From positions 1-19,591 of the forward strand of contig JOBE01000096.1 in the NCBI GenBank assembly GCA_000717735.1: a stretch of 19,591 nucleotides of DNA, in the 5' to 3' direction. The notes under the pieces are model-generated. The model was given only the letters and a program-made list of their open reading frames with translations. It ran no database searches and was not told where the DNA came from. Shown here piece after piece: positions 1 to 6,504 of the stretch. Numbering within the stretch: the stretch's first letter is position 1; every line of letters begins with the position of its first letter. The DNA is from Streptomyces griseoluteus (lineage in GTDB: Bacteria; Actinomycetota; Actinomycetes; Streptomycetales; Streptomycetaceae). The position numbers and the translations under genes were made by a program.

Positions 1-204
1 CGCACTTGGGCAGCCGCTCCATCCCCCGCATCACTGCCGCGGCCCGGAACGCTGTTTCTCGACCCGCGCCTTCAGCCCCGGCGTCTGTTTCCTGCGGGGA
101 ACGGGGCAGGTCCGGGGGAGCAGGGTGTCTTACGGACCTGCGAAGTCCTACGGCATCAGGACTCCATTCAGGAACAGCTCGACCGCCTCGCTAACTCATT
201 CTGA
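1..204 (+). CDS. Possible C-terminal end of an unidentified gene
   Basis: Frame 1 is open from the first base to a TGA at 202-204 and gives 67 residues ending in QEQLDRLANSF. I do not recognise the protein. The first half is Pro/Arg/Ala-rich, as any open frame in GC-rich DNA can be. The last ~20 residues look helical and polar, as in the tail of a regulator or enzyme. The start would lie outside the window. It could equally be non-coding sequence that happens to be open, and nothing downstream supports an operon. Confidence 0.2.
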   Translation, partial: RTWAAAPSPASLPRPGTLFLDPRLQPRRLFPAGNGAGPGEQGVLRTCEVLRHQDSIQEQLDRLANSF

Positions 205-374
205 AACGATCAGTTAGCCTGGACAGTGCCTTCCGGATCTCGCCGCGGCCCTCGACGCCGATCTCCGCCCGCACCCCGAGGGGGGAGCGGGGTGAGTTCA
301 GGGGTGATCACCCATGATCGACAGGCGGTGCGGGAGCCAAGGTTGGTCCCAGCGCGGGTACTGATCCGAGCGCT
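205..374. other. Unassigned stretch before the beta-lactamase fragment
   Basis: I see no convincing gene here. Short open stretches exist in several frames (for example one reading DLAAALDADLRPHPEG, then a stop at about 300), but none continues into the beta-lactamase-like sequence that begins near 375. It is probably debris of rearranged genes, since the recognisable homology on its right starts abruptly inside a domain. Confidence 0.3.
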
Positions 375-473
375 GGGCTGCTCGTGGAGGAGATCACCGG
401 CCGTCCCTACGCCCGTGAGCTCGACCGGCGGATCCTCCGCCCGCTGGCCCTGCGCGGCACCGGGCTCTCCTAG
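375..473 (+). pseudogene. Serine beta-lactamase / D-Ala-D-Ala carboxypeptidase family, internal fragment
   Basis: Translation gives GLLVEEITGRPYA, then ERDRR-like and ILRPLALRGTGLS-like sequence. This is the usual family stretch just after the YxN motif (YSNTNY...LLG-(L/M)-(V/I)-E-x-(V/I)-TG-x-(P/S)-Y). The catalytic SxxK region and the YxN itself are missing on the left. The frame stops at TAG (471-473), which is part of the CTAG target at the left edge of the IS5-type element. The C-terminal part of what looks like the same gene resumes at 2586. The intact enzyme would be an exported penicillin-recognising hydrolase. Only about 32 codons remain here, so it is non-functional. Confidence 0.7.
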
Positions 474-1092
474 GCCGTGTATCGAAAGTGGATCTTGACC
501 TATGAATGATCGTGTTTCATGGGGCGGGGAGATCTCACGGATGAACAGTGGGCTGTGCTGGAGCCGTTGTTGCCGACGGGGACGAAGGTGGGGCGGCCGC
601 CCGTCTGGCCGCGGCGGCAGCTGATCGACGGCATACGGTTCCGTGTCCGGACCGGTGTTCCGTGGCGGGATGTGCCCGTCGAGTACGGGCCGTGGGGCCG
701 GATCTACGACTCGTTCCGCCGGTGGCAGCGGGATGGCACCTGGCACCGGGTTCTCACCCGGCTCCAGGCTCTGGCCGACGCGCAGGGGGCGATTTCGTGG
801 GACCTGAGCGTCGACTCCACGGTGTGTCGCGCTCATCAGCATGCGGCCGGGGCCCGAAAGCACGGTGACCTGCAGAAGGAACCGCCGGGCGGTGTCGTCA
901 CCGAGCCTCGTGACCACGGACTGGGACGCTCGCGCGGCGGGTTCACCACCAAACTGCACTTGGCAGTCGAGCAGGGCCAGAAGCCTCTATCGATCGTGGT
1001 GACGGCCGGGCAGCGCGGCGTTCGTTACGAGGCAACCGTTCTCGTCGCGGCCATCAACGAGTGGCTGTGACCAGCATATTCGATATACATCC
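473..1092. mobile_element. Internally deleted IS5-type insertion sequence (620 bp)
   Basis: The left edge reads CTAGGCCGTGTATCGAA (470-486). The reverse complement of the right edge (1079-1095) reads CTAGGATGTATATCGAA. These are matching imperfect inverted repeats. Both sides have TA (471-472 and 1093-1094) inside a CTAG context, as expected for IS5-group elements that duplicate TA at YTAR targets. The only gene is a transposase lacking its middle-to-C-terminal part, so the copy is about 250 bp shorter than a complete element. Because the ends are kept, it could still be moved in trans by an intact relative. Confidence 0.65.
519..1070 (+). pseudogene. IS5 family transposase, internally deleted
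   Basis: The N-terminal part is typical of Streptomyces IS5-family transposases. It has a DLTDEQWAVLEPLLP opening, then GRPPVWPRRQLIDGIRFRVRTGVPWRDVP (the helical DNA-binding DUF4096 region), then WDLSVDSTVCRAHQHAAGAR with the first catalytic Asp, and GLGRSRGGFTTKLH. Around residue 167 (after TAGQRG, about nt 1019) the normal continuation, with the second Asp (ADKAY-type) and the Glu region, is absent. The frame passes directly to VRYEATVLVAAINEWL, which resembles the extreme C-terminus of such transposases. The result is an in-frame internal deletion. The protein is 183 aa against roughly 270-290 for the family and lacks two of three catalytic residues, so it should be inactive. The start is ATG 519. 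Confidence 0.8.
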
Positions 1093-1565
1093 TAGACCGC
1101 TGCCTCCCGCATTCCAGTCAGAAAGCCCCTGACCGCAGCCAGTTCCCGCTCGTCGTATCCCCGCAGCAGGTCCACCGCCCGATCGATGAGCGGTCCGAAG
1201 TGGGACCAGCCGAGGGCGACCGCCCGCTCGTCCACTTCGATGGTGACCTTGCGGCGGTCCCGCGCATCGCGCACCCGCCGCACATGCCCGGCCCGTTCCA
1301 GGCGGTCGACCAGTGCTGTGGTTCCTGCCGAGTTGAGCCCAAGAGCGGTGCCTAGGTGCCCTGCTGTGGTCTCCTCGCCGGCGCGGGCGGCGTCCATCAG
1401 GGCGATCAGCGCACGCACGTCGGTGGGGTGCATGCCGTTGCGCTGTGCGAACCGGGTGCTGTGCCTGCCCAGGTCGACGGCCACCGCGCGCAGCAGGTGG
1501 ACGATCTCCATCTCGGTCCCCGGCTCGGCTCGTTCGACGAGTTCCTCACCCTCCTGATCGGGCAC
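1092..1565 (-). CDS. MarR family transcriptional regulator
   Basis: Cytoplasmic winged-helix repressor of 157 aa, a normal length for MarR proteins. I chose GTG at 1565 because GGAGGTGG lies just upstream, although the frame is open further out. After an N-terminal dimerisation helix (EMEIVHLLRAVAVDLGRH) comes the DNA-binding part: HPTDVRALIALMDA, then TTAGHLGTALGLNSAGTTALVDRLERAGHVRR (recognition helix), then the wing with the signature DARDRRKVTIEV. The gene is divergent from the hydrolase at 1636, with a 70-base gap holding a palindromic operator candidate. This layout suggests it represses itself and the hydrolase. Its TAG stop (1092-1094) coincides with the edge of the IS5-type element, so the original C-terminus may have been slightly altered. 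Confidence 0.9.
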   Translation of the reverse strand: MPDQEGEELVERAEPGTEMEIVHLLRAVAVDLGRHSTRFAQRNGMHPTDVRALIALMDAARAGEETTAGHLGTALGLNSAGTTALVDRLERAGHVRRVRDARDRRKVTIEVDERAVALGWSHFGPLIDRAVDLLRGYDERELAAVRGFLTGMREAAV

Positions 1566-1598
1566 GGACCACCTCCACGTATCATCTCGCCCAACAAG

Positions 1599-1617
1599 TA
1601 TCTTGCTGAGCGAGATA
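1599..1617. promoter_or_regulatory. Candidate MarR operator between divergent genes
   Basis: TATCTTGCT-G-AGCGAGATA is an inverted repeat with 8 of 9 paired positions, centred in the 70-base gap between the MarR start (1565) and the hydrolase start (1636). A partly similar half-site, TATCATCTCGC, lies at 1580-1590. MarR proteins bind such 16-20 bp palindromes overlapping divergent promoters. The assignment to this regulator is by position. Confidence 0.65.
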
Positions 1618-1635
1618 ATAGAGGAGTCGCCGTTC

Positions 1636-2508
1636 ATGAACGCTCGCGATACGTACGACGCCGACAACTTCCTCATGGCCTACGACAAAGTCATGGCCAA
1701 GTGGCCTGCCGCTCGCGAGACGGCGACCGTTCCCACGCCCTTCGGCACGACACACGTCAACGTATGTGGCCCGGCCGACAGGCCCTCGCTCGTCCTCCTG
1801 CCCGGCGGAGGGGGCGCAACCTCCGCGTCCTGGTACGCGCAGGCCGCCGAACTGTCCCGCACCCACCGGGTATTCGCCGTCGACTTGATCGGCGCCCCCG
1901 GACGCAGCACTCCCGACGGCGACCGCCGCCCCCGTACGGTCGCCGACCTGTCGGCCTGGCTGGACGCGCTCCTCGACGGCCTCGGAGTGGCCGAGACCGA
2001 CCTGGGCGGACACTCGTACGGCGCCTGGATCGCGCTGCATCACGCCATGCGCGCGCCCGACCGGATACGTCGCCTGGCCCTTCTGGACCCGACCCAGTGC
2101 TTCGCCGGGTTCAGCCCGGCCTACCTGCTGCACGCACTGCCCATGCTGCTGCGGAACACACCCCGCCGGGTCCGCGCCTTCCTGGAGTGGGAGACCAAAA
2201 GCTCCGCCCTCGATCCCGACTGGCTCGCCCTCCAAGAGGCGGCCGCCGGTTTCCCCTCTCTCCGACCCGTAACCGGGCCGCGCCCGGCACCCGACGCCCT
2301 GCGCGGCCTGGACCTGCCGGTCCTGTTGCTCCTCGCCGGAGGTAGCAGGACCCATGACCCCTCCAAGGTGGCCGCCCGCGCCGAGGCGCTGCTGCCACGC
2401 GTCGCAACGACCGTGCTGCCGGATGTGTCCCATCACGCGCTTCCGCACGCCATCCCGCCCGAGGCGAACCGTAGCCTCGCCGGCTTCCTGGAACGGTCCG
2501 GTGACTGA
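1636..2508 (+). CDS. Alpha/beta hydrolase
   Basis: A 290-aa cytoplasmic protein of the alpha/beta-hydrolase fold. It shows SLVLLPGGGGATSASW (oxyanion-hole loop, residues ~51-66), VFAVDLIGAPGRS (strand 4 region, ~79-91), the nucleophile elbow GGHSYGAW with Ser127, a cap region (~152-215), PVLLLLAGGSRTHDPS where the acidic residue is expected, and the catalytic His in DVSHHALPH near the C-terminus. No signal peptide is visible. The start ATG 1636 has AGAGGAG about 9 bases upstream; the frame is open from 1603 but without a better site. It is divergent from the MarR gene and probably controlled by it. The substrate cannot be told from sequence; esterase, lactonase or haloperoxidase-like activity are all possible. 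Confidence 0.9.
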   Translation: MNARDTYDADNFLMAYDKVMAKWPAARETATVPTPFGTTHVNVCGPADRPSLVLLPGGGGATSASWYAQAAELSRTHRVFAVDLIGAPGRSTPDGDRRPRTVADLSAWLDALLDGLGVAETDLGGHSYGAWIALHHAMRAPDRIRRLALLDPTQCFAGFSPAYLLHALPMLLRNTPRRVRAFLEWETKSSALDPDWLALQEAAAGFPSLRPVTGPRPAPDALRGLDLPVLLLLAGGSRTHDPSKVAARAEALLPRVATTVLPDVSHHALPHAIPPEANRSLAGFLERSGD

Positions 2509-2585
2509 GTCTCAGCCCGCCCCGGGCACCGCACCCTGAAAATCAACCCTCGTTTAGCGCCGCTTACCGTGCACGAGCTTGTTAG

Positions 2586-2981
2586 GACCCGGCCATCGCC
2601 TGGGCCTGGTCGGAGGGCGGGCTGACGTCCAGCCCCGGCGACCTCGACGCGTTCCTGAAGGCCCTGCTGGGCGGGCGGCTCCTCCCTCCGGCCCAGCAGC
2701 GGCACCTCTTTGAGGTTCCCGCGGTTACCGGCGCTCCCGGGAACACCAGCTGCCCCACCGGCACAGCCTGCTTCAGTGCCGGCGGACTGATGGGAATCGA
2801 GCTGAACGGAACGAAGATCTGGGGCAAGACCGGCTCCAGCGGCGGCTGGACGAGCGGCGTCTTCGCGAGCACCGATGACCACCGCCGGACGGTTTGCACC
2901 CTGCGGCCCAACCCCCTGGCCACCCCCCAACAGCAGCGCACCCGCGTAGAGGCAGTGGTTGGGGCGGCCCTCACCCACTAG
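2586..2981 (+). pseudogene. Serine beta-lactamase / D-Ala-D-Ala carboxypeptidase family, C-terminal fragment
   Basis: The frame begins immediately after a TAG (2583-2585) and runs 131 codons to TAG at 2979-2981. It contains GGLTSSPGDLDAFLKALLGGRLLPPAQQ, the family's late helical segment (usually ...S-T-x-D-L-x-x-F-x-x-A-L-L-x-G-x-L-L), then a Cys-containing loop (TSCPTGTACFSAGG) and the third active-site motif KTGSSGGW. It matches in type and order the fragment at 375-473; about 40 residues between them appear to be lost. Position and the TAG at both break points suggest that insertion-sequence activity broke one ancestral exported enzyme gene. There is no start codon or ribosome binding site of its own. 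Confidence 0.75.
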
Positions 2982-2984
2982 CTA

Positions 2985-3008
2985 AGGGCTGTCCCGTAAA
3001 TGATCTTC
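2985..3008 (+). repeat. Left terminal inverted repeat of the 1281-bp IS5-type element
   Basis: 24 bases beginning AGGGCTGTCCCGTAAATG, identical to the reverse complement of 4242-4265. It is preceded by the TA duplication at 2983-2984. Confidence 0.9.
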
Positions 3009-3050
3009 GAGGCGCCTCAGGCATGGCGGGCCGCCCTGCTGCCCGCTCGC

Positions 3051-3812
3051 CTATCCGGCGAGGGCGAGGTTGTGCATCGGGGCGATACCGAGCATGGCGT
3101 GGTGGACGCCGTCGCCCTTCAGACGACAGTCGCGGAGGATCTTCCAGGTCTTCATGCGGGCGAAGACGTGCTCGACCCGGGCCCGGACCCTCTTGTGGGA
3201 CTTGTTGTGTTCCTCTTTCCAGTCCGGGAGTTCGGCCTGGCCCCGCTCGCGGCGGTGTGGGATGACGAGTCCGGTGCCCGGGTAGCCGCCGTCGGCGATC
3301 GTGAGGGTCTTGCCGACGGCGGCCTTGGCACCGGACTCCTCCCACGCCTTGCAGTCGTTGCGGTTCCCGGCGAGGGGCCGACCGACCACGACCACCAGGC
3401 GGGTGTCGGCGTCGATGACAACCTGGTGGTTGGTGGAGTACCGATAGTTCTTCGACCGCTCGGCGATGGTGTGGTCACGGGTGGGGACCAGGGTGCCGTC
3501 CACGATGAGCACGGTGTCCTTGGCGAACCGTTTGCGGGGCTGGAGCGCGAGCATCGGCCCGAGGTGGTCGATGATCCGGTCCGCCGCCGACTTCGACACC
3601 CCGAACAGCGGGGCGAGCTGGCGCATCGTGAGGTTCGTCCGCCAGTAAGCCGCGACCAGCAGGGCCCGGTCCTCCAGCGGGAGGCTCCACGGCCGGCCTT
3701 TGCGGACCGCGTCCGCACCCTCGCGTCGCAGAACCGTCACCAGCTTCCCGAACTGCCGCGGGCTCAGCCCGGTGAACGGGGCTATCCATGACGGCTCCGA
3801 CGCCGTGATCAC
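3051..3812 (-). CDS. IS5 family transposase (DDE_Tnp_4-like)
   Basis: 253-aa DDE transposase that would cut and join the ends of the surrounding element. It has an N-terminal helix-turn-helix (TMRQLAPLFGVSKSAADRIIDHLG, about residues 60-83), the first catalytic Asp in TVLIVDGTLVPTRDH, the second in TLTIADGGYPGTG, and the Glu in RARVEHVFARMKTWKIL. The C-terminus KGDGVHHAMLGIAPMHNLALAG is typical of this Streptomyces subgroup. I chose GTG 3812 (VITASEPSW...) because homologous proteins start there; the frame is open to 4088 but that stretch is antisense to the DUF6221 gene. Length and catalytic residues look complete, so it may be active. It is divergent from the passenger gene with a 55-base gap. 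Confidence 0.92.
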   Translation of the reverse strand: MITASEPSWIAPFTGLSPRQFGKLVTVLRREGADAVRKGRPWSLPLEDRALLVAAYWRTNLTMRQLAPLFGVSKSAADRIIDHLGPMLALQPRKRFAKDTVLIVDGTLVPTRDHTIAERSKNYRYSTNHQVVIDADTRLVVVVGRPLAGNRNDCKAWEESGAKAAVGKTLTIADGGYPGTGLVIPHRRERGQAELPDWKEEHNKSHKRVRARVEHVFARMKTWKILRDCRLKGDGVHHAMLGIAPMHNLALAG

Positions 3813-3867
3813 ACCAGCCACCGCAAGATCGTTCCATGACGTCCGGCACAAGGTCGAGAATGCGCAT

Positions 3868-4185
3868 ATGACAGAAGAACTGGTGAGGTTCCTTGAGGCG
3901 CGGCTGGATGAGGAGGCCGACTTGGCTCGGCGCTGCGACGGTGACGGTTGCGGGGAGTGGTCTGCCCAAGGACACACGGTCGACTTCTGCCAGGTTGACC
4001 TCCCGGGGTTCCACCCCACGATTGCTCTGCACGTGGCTCTGCACGACCCGGCCCGCGTCCTGCGCGAGGTCGAGGCCAAGCGGCGCATCCTGGCACGTCA
4101 CGCCCGTGATCCCTGGCCGTGCCACGACTTGCGTGACCTTGCCTCGCCCTACACGGACCATCCTGACTTCCCTGCCCGGGCGTGA
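3868..4185 (+). CDS. DUF6221 family protein, passenger inside IS5-type element
   Basis: 105 aa. It opens TEELVRFLEARLDEEADLA, contains the family core HDPARVLREVEAKRRIL, and ends CHDLRDLASPYTDHPDFP. This is the pattern of the actinobacterial DUF6221 proteins (function unknown), which usually show W-x-H-x-A-R-H-D-P-A-R-V-L-x-E-V-x-A-K and end in LA-x-x-Y-x-D-H-P. The segment between the two conserved blocks is short; the Cys pairs often found there are absent. ATG 3868 is preceded by AAGG about 15 bases upstream, a weak site. The gene sits wholly between the terminal repeats of the element and so travels with it. Family membership is from recognised pattern; any function (for example in phage or mobile-element biology) would be a guess. 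Confidence 0.8.
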   Translation: MTEELVRFLEARLDEEADLARRCDGDGCGEWSAQGHTVDFCQVDLPGFHPTIALHVALHDPARVLREVEAKRRILARHARDPWPCHDLRDLASPYTDHPDFPARA

Positions 4186-4241
4186 GGCAGCGCAGCTGGC
4201 AGGCAGAGCGCCCGACGAGCCTGAACCGAGCCCCGCTTCCT

Positions 4242-4265
4242 GAAGATCATTTACGGGACAGCCCT
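4242..4265 (-). repeat. Right terminal inverted repeat of the 1281-bp IS5-type element
   Basis: Perfect reverse complement of 2985-3008. It is followed by TA at 4266-4267. It lies 56 bases beyond the stop of the DUF6221 gene, so that gene is inside the element. Confidence 0.9.
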
Positions 4266-4327
4266 TAGTACTCCAGCCGTAGATCGTGATCGTGGATACC
4301 GAAGCCGCTCGGCGGTAGCCTGCGCGT

Positions 4328-4780
4328 GTGGCTGAGACCAGGGACGAAGTGCAGCTGATCGCGGACGGCTTCGAGCGCGTGTACGTCGAGTTGGAGTGGT
4401 ACAGCGGGCCGTGCGCCGGCCTCGGCGATGTCGACGGCAAGCCGCACTACTTCCAGGGTGTCGACTGGGATGACTCCGACGAGGCCGACGAGTACCGCGT
4501 CTGGCCCGCGTGTGAAGCGACGGTGGAGCTGGAGCGCGAGCAGTGGGCGATCTTCGCCCGGTGGAACGAATGTCATGAGGCCGGGACGGTGGAGCTGGAG
4601 ACCCACCCAGGCCAGGGCGGGATCGACGCCCGTTACGACGACCTGGCCCTGCTGCTGGCGCAGTACCGTCAGGCGCCGGACGATGCGAGGCGCCTGGTGG
4701 GCGAGGTGCGCTTTGACGCTGGGGCCCGCTACCGGGTCGAGGGTCTGGACTACTGGTTTCGGTGGCGTCCAACCAAGTGA
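4328..4780 (+). CDS. Conserved hypothetical protein
   Basis: 150 aa from GTG 4328 to TGA 4778-4780. It is acidic and Trp/Tyr-rich: DEVQLIADGFERVYVELEWYSGPCAG, PHYFQGVDWDDSDEADEYRVWP, REQWAIFARWNE, and a C-terminal YRVEGLDYWFRWRP. The strong codon-position bias and the well-formed protein suggest a real gene. I recall similar hypothetical proteins in Streptomyces but know no function; there is no signal peptide, membrane segment or catalytic motif. No clear ribosome binding site is visible, so the start is uncertain by a few codons. It lies between two mobile elements: its left flank is the CTAG target of the IS5-type element. Confidence 0.75.
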   Translation: MAETRDEVQLIADGFERVYVELEWYSGPCAGLGDVDGKPHYFQGVDWDDSDEADEYRVWPACEATVELEREQWAIFARWNECHEAGTVELETHPGQGGIDARYDDLALLLAQYRQAPDDARRLVGEVRFDAGARYRVEGLDYWFRWRPTK

Positions 4781-4789
4781 GGCCGCCGT

Positions 4790-4824
4790 TGATCATTAGG
4801 TGTTGTGTGGACAACCAATGATCA
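4790..4824. repeat. Imperfect palindrome at the start of the IS701-like transposase
   Basis: TGATCATTAGGT (4790-4801) is mirrored by ACCAATGATCA (4814-4824), with one base inserted in the left arm. The right arm overlaps the first codons of the transposase frame. It may be the terminal sequence of the insertion element or an operator controlling the transposase. Confidence 0.5.
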
Positions 4825-5611
4825 CGCGGCGACCTCGGACGCCAGCGTAGTGCCTGCCCGCTGGCAGGAAGCATTCGAGGGCCTGATGAGTCGGATCGCG
4901 GGCCGGTTCGCCCGAGTTGAACCCCGCCGCCGAGTGCGGCGGTTGGTCTCCGGGCTGCTGTCGGACCTGCCGCGCAAGAACTGCTGGACCCTGGCCGAGC
5001 ACGTCGGCGACGCCACTCCGGACGGCATGCAGCACCTGCTCCACCGTGCGAAATGGGACGCCGACGCGATCCGAGACGACATACGCGCCTACGTGGTCGA
5101 GCACCTGCACGACACGGAAGCCGTGCTCGTGGTCGACGAGACGGGCGATCTCAAGAAGGGCACGGCGACCGTCGGCGTCCAGTGCCAGTACACCGGCACG
5201 GCCGGCCGCATCGAGAACGCCCAGGTCGCTGTCCATCTCGTGTACTCCGCCGACCGTGGACACGCTGCCATCGACCGGGCCCTGTACGTGCCGCGCTCAT
5301 GGACGGAGGACCCGGACCGCTGCCGGAGCGCGGGCATCCCCGACGGCCTGGCCTTCGCCACCAAGCCTCAGCTCGCGGCCCGCATGGTCGAGCGGGCCCT
5401 GGACGCGGGAACACCTGCCCGGTGGGTCGCGGGAGACGAGGTCTACGGCGACAACCCGCACCTGCGGACCGCCCTGGAACACCGCCGGACTGGCTACGTC
5501 CTGGCCGTCTCCAGCACCCACCCCGTCATTACGCACGCTGGGAAGTTCCAGGCGAGGACTGGCGTTCACTGCGCGGCCACCGGGGCGGGCGACGGCGGCT
5601 CAAGCGCCTGA
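4805..5611 (+). pseudogene. IS701-like transposase, C-terminally truncated
   Basis: 268 aa from GTG 4805. The N-terminal two thirds fit IS701-type DDE transposases (DUF4338/DDE_5-like): RRLVSGLLSDLPRKNCWTLAEHVGDATPDGMQHLLHRAKWD, then LVVDETGDLKKGTATVGVQCQYTGTAGRIENAQVAV with the first catalytic Asp, then GIPDGLAFATKPQLA, then the second Asp in WVAGDEVYGDN, and VSSTHPVITHAGKFQA. After about residue 250 (nt 5553) the family sequence stops and 18 unrelated residues lead to a stop. Full-length members have roughly 400 aa with the catalytic Glu in the missing part, so this copy should be dead. An alternative GTG lies inside, before VPARWQEAFEGL. Confidence 0.85.
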
Positions 5612-5938
5612 TGCCCAGCCGGGACAGCCGCTGCCCCGCCGCGACGCCCAGATGCCGAGCAGGCTGCCGCCGGCGTTGACCAGGTCACAGCCGCCCGGGG
5701 TGAGCGCACAGCACGGTGCGCAGGCCACGGGGCGTGTGTCTCGGCGGTCAGATCGGCTGGACTTGCGAGCACAGACCGAGGAGGCGTTTGTGCAATTGTA
5801 CGAGAGTGATCTCGCTTGCCCTGCGGACACCAGGCCGCCCGAGGCACCGCCTCTCCGTGAGGAGTGAGCCAGCGCCATGGTCTAGGTCTGGGGTCTGACC
5901 GGCGGCCGGGGCGTCAGTGGCCGTTGCGGCGCCGTTAG
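5612..5938. other. 327 bases without a recognisable gene
   Basis: This stretch separates the broken IS701-like transposase from the next gene remnant. Open frames run on both strands (a minus-strand frame covers 5600-5878) but none gives a protein I recognise, and none has a convincing ribosome binding site. A small hairpin CGAGA-GTGA-TCTCG lies near 5799-5812. It is probably sequence left by deletion of the end of the insertion element and its neighbour. Confidence 0.4.
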
Positions 5939-6079
5939 TTTCGCCACACCGCGTCGAGTTCGGGCTCGTTCGTGGAGGGCGAGCCCGTACACGGTGAGGA
6001 GCTGGAGTCGGAGGTCCGTGTCGTCGAGCAGTCGCTCGCGATGCTGGCCGGTATGACCAGCAGGGAGATGCTGCTTTGA
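5939..6079 (+). pseudogene. C-terminal remnant of the gene upstream of the DUF6086-like gene
   Basis: From just after a TAG (5936-5938) a frame encodes 46 residues ending EGEPVHGEELESEVRVVEQSLAMLAGMTSREMLL. The acidic, helical sequence with good codon bias looks like the tail of a real protein. Its TGA (6077-6079) overlaps the TTG start of the next gene, the overlap typical of translationally coupled operon genes. The N-terminal part is gone. I cannot name the family. Confidence 0.45.
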
Positions 6080-6504
6080 GTCAGTACTACGACGTGGGTG
6101 ACCAGACTCTTTGGAACCCGTCCGACGGGGCTTCCCGGCTGTTCATGAGCCAGGTGAGCGTCTACGAGGCTGAACTGGGTCTGCCGTCCGGCATCGGCCC
6201 CATGCGGGCTGACGAGTGCCAGGTCGACCGTCTCGTGTTCAAGGAGTTTGCCGACGCCCTGCTCGCGTGGCACCGGAGAACGAGTCACGCGGTCATCGGT
6301 GCTTTGTCCGAGGGCTTCGTCGCCACGGTGCTGGTCCTGGCGGAGAGGGCAGGTCTCGAGGTGGACTGGCTGCCGGCAGGCGTCGCCGACGACGGCGGCC
6401 TCAAGGATGTTCAGGTGCCGGCGGCCCCGGTTTCCTCTGAGAAGGCTTGGGCAGCCGCCCTTAGGTGCAAGTCACGCGAGCTGGGGCGCTTCATGGCGGT
6501 CTGA
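6076..6504 (+). CDS. DUF6086-like protein
   Basis: 142 aa beginning SQYYDVGDQTLWNPSDGASRLFMSQVSVYEAELGLPSGIGPMRADECQVD and continuing to HAVIGALSEGFVATVLVLAERAGLEVDW. This pattern (Q-Y-x-x-G-D-x-x-x-WNPS at the start, GPM-x-x-DEC-x-x-D in the middle) matches actinobacterial proteins I know as DUF6086, function unknown. Start TTG 6076 has GGGAG about 8 bases upstream and overlaps the stop of the preceding remnant, so the two were probably coupled. There is no signal peptide or membrane segment. The last ~30 codons overlap the end of the opposite-strand DinB gene. The family name is from memory. Confidence 0.7.
   Translation: MSQYYDVGDQTLWNPSDGASRLFMSQVSVYEAELGLPSGIGPMRADECQVDRLVFKEFADALLAWHRRTSHAVIGALSEGFVATVLVLAERAGLEVDWLPAGVADDGGLKDVQVPAAPVSSEKAWAAALRCKSRELGRFMAV

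Larger units (their letters stand above)
2985..4265. mobile_element. IS5-type insertion sequence carrying a DUF6221 passenger gene (1281 bp)
   Basis: The outermost 24 bases (2985-3008) are a perfect inverted repeat of 4242-4265, starting AGGGCTGTCCCG. The dinucleotide TA flanks both sides (2983-2984 and 4266-4267). Removing the element restores CCACTAGCTAGTACTCC, a CTAG target as IS5-group elements prefer. Inside are a full-length transposase on the minus strand (3051-3812) and a divergent DUF6221 gene on the plus strand (3868-4185). A transposase-only version would be roughly 850-900 bp, so the extra ~400 bp is cargo. The element looks recent: the repeats are identical and the duplication is intact. 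Confidence 0.85.

Noticed and set aside
210..959. 249-codon minus-strand frame
   Set aside because: It is opposite the IS5 transposase and crosses the element boundary at 473.
3475..4440. 321-codon minus-strand frame and the 345-codon extension of the transposase to 4088
   Set aside because: Both are antisense to the DUF6221 gene and cross the element's terminal repeat or precede the natural transposase start.
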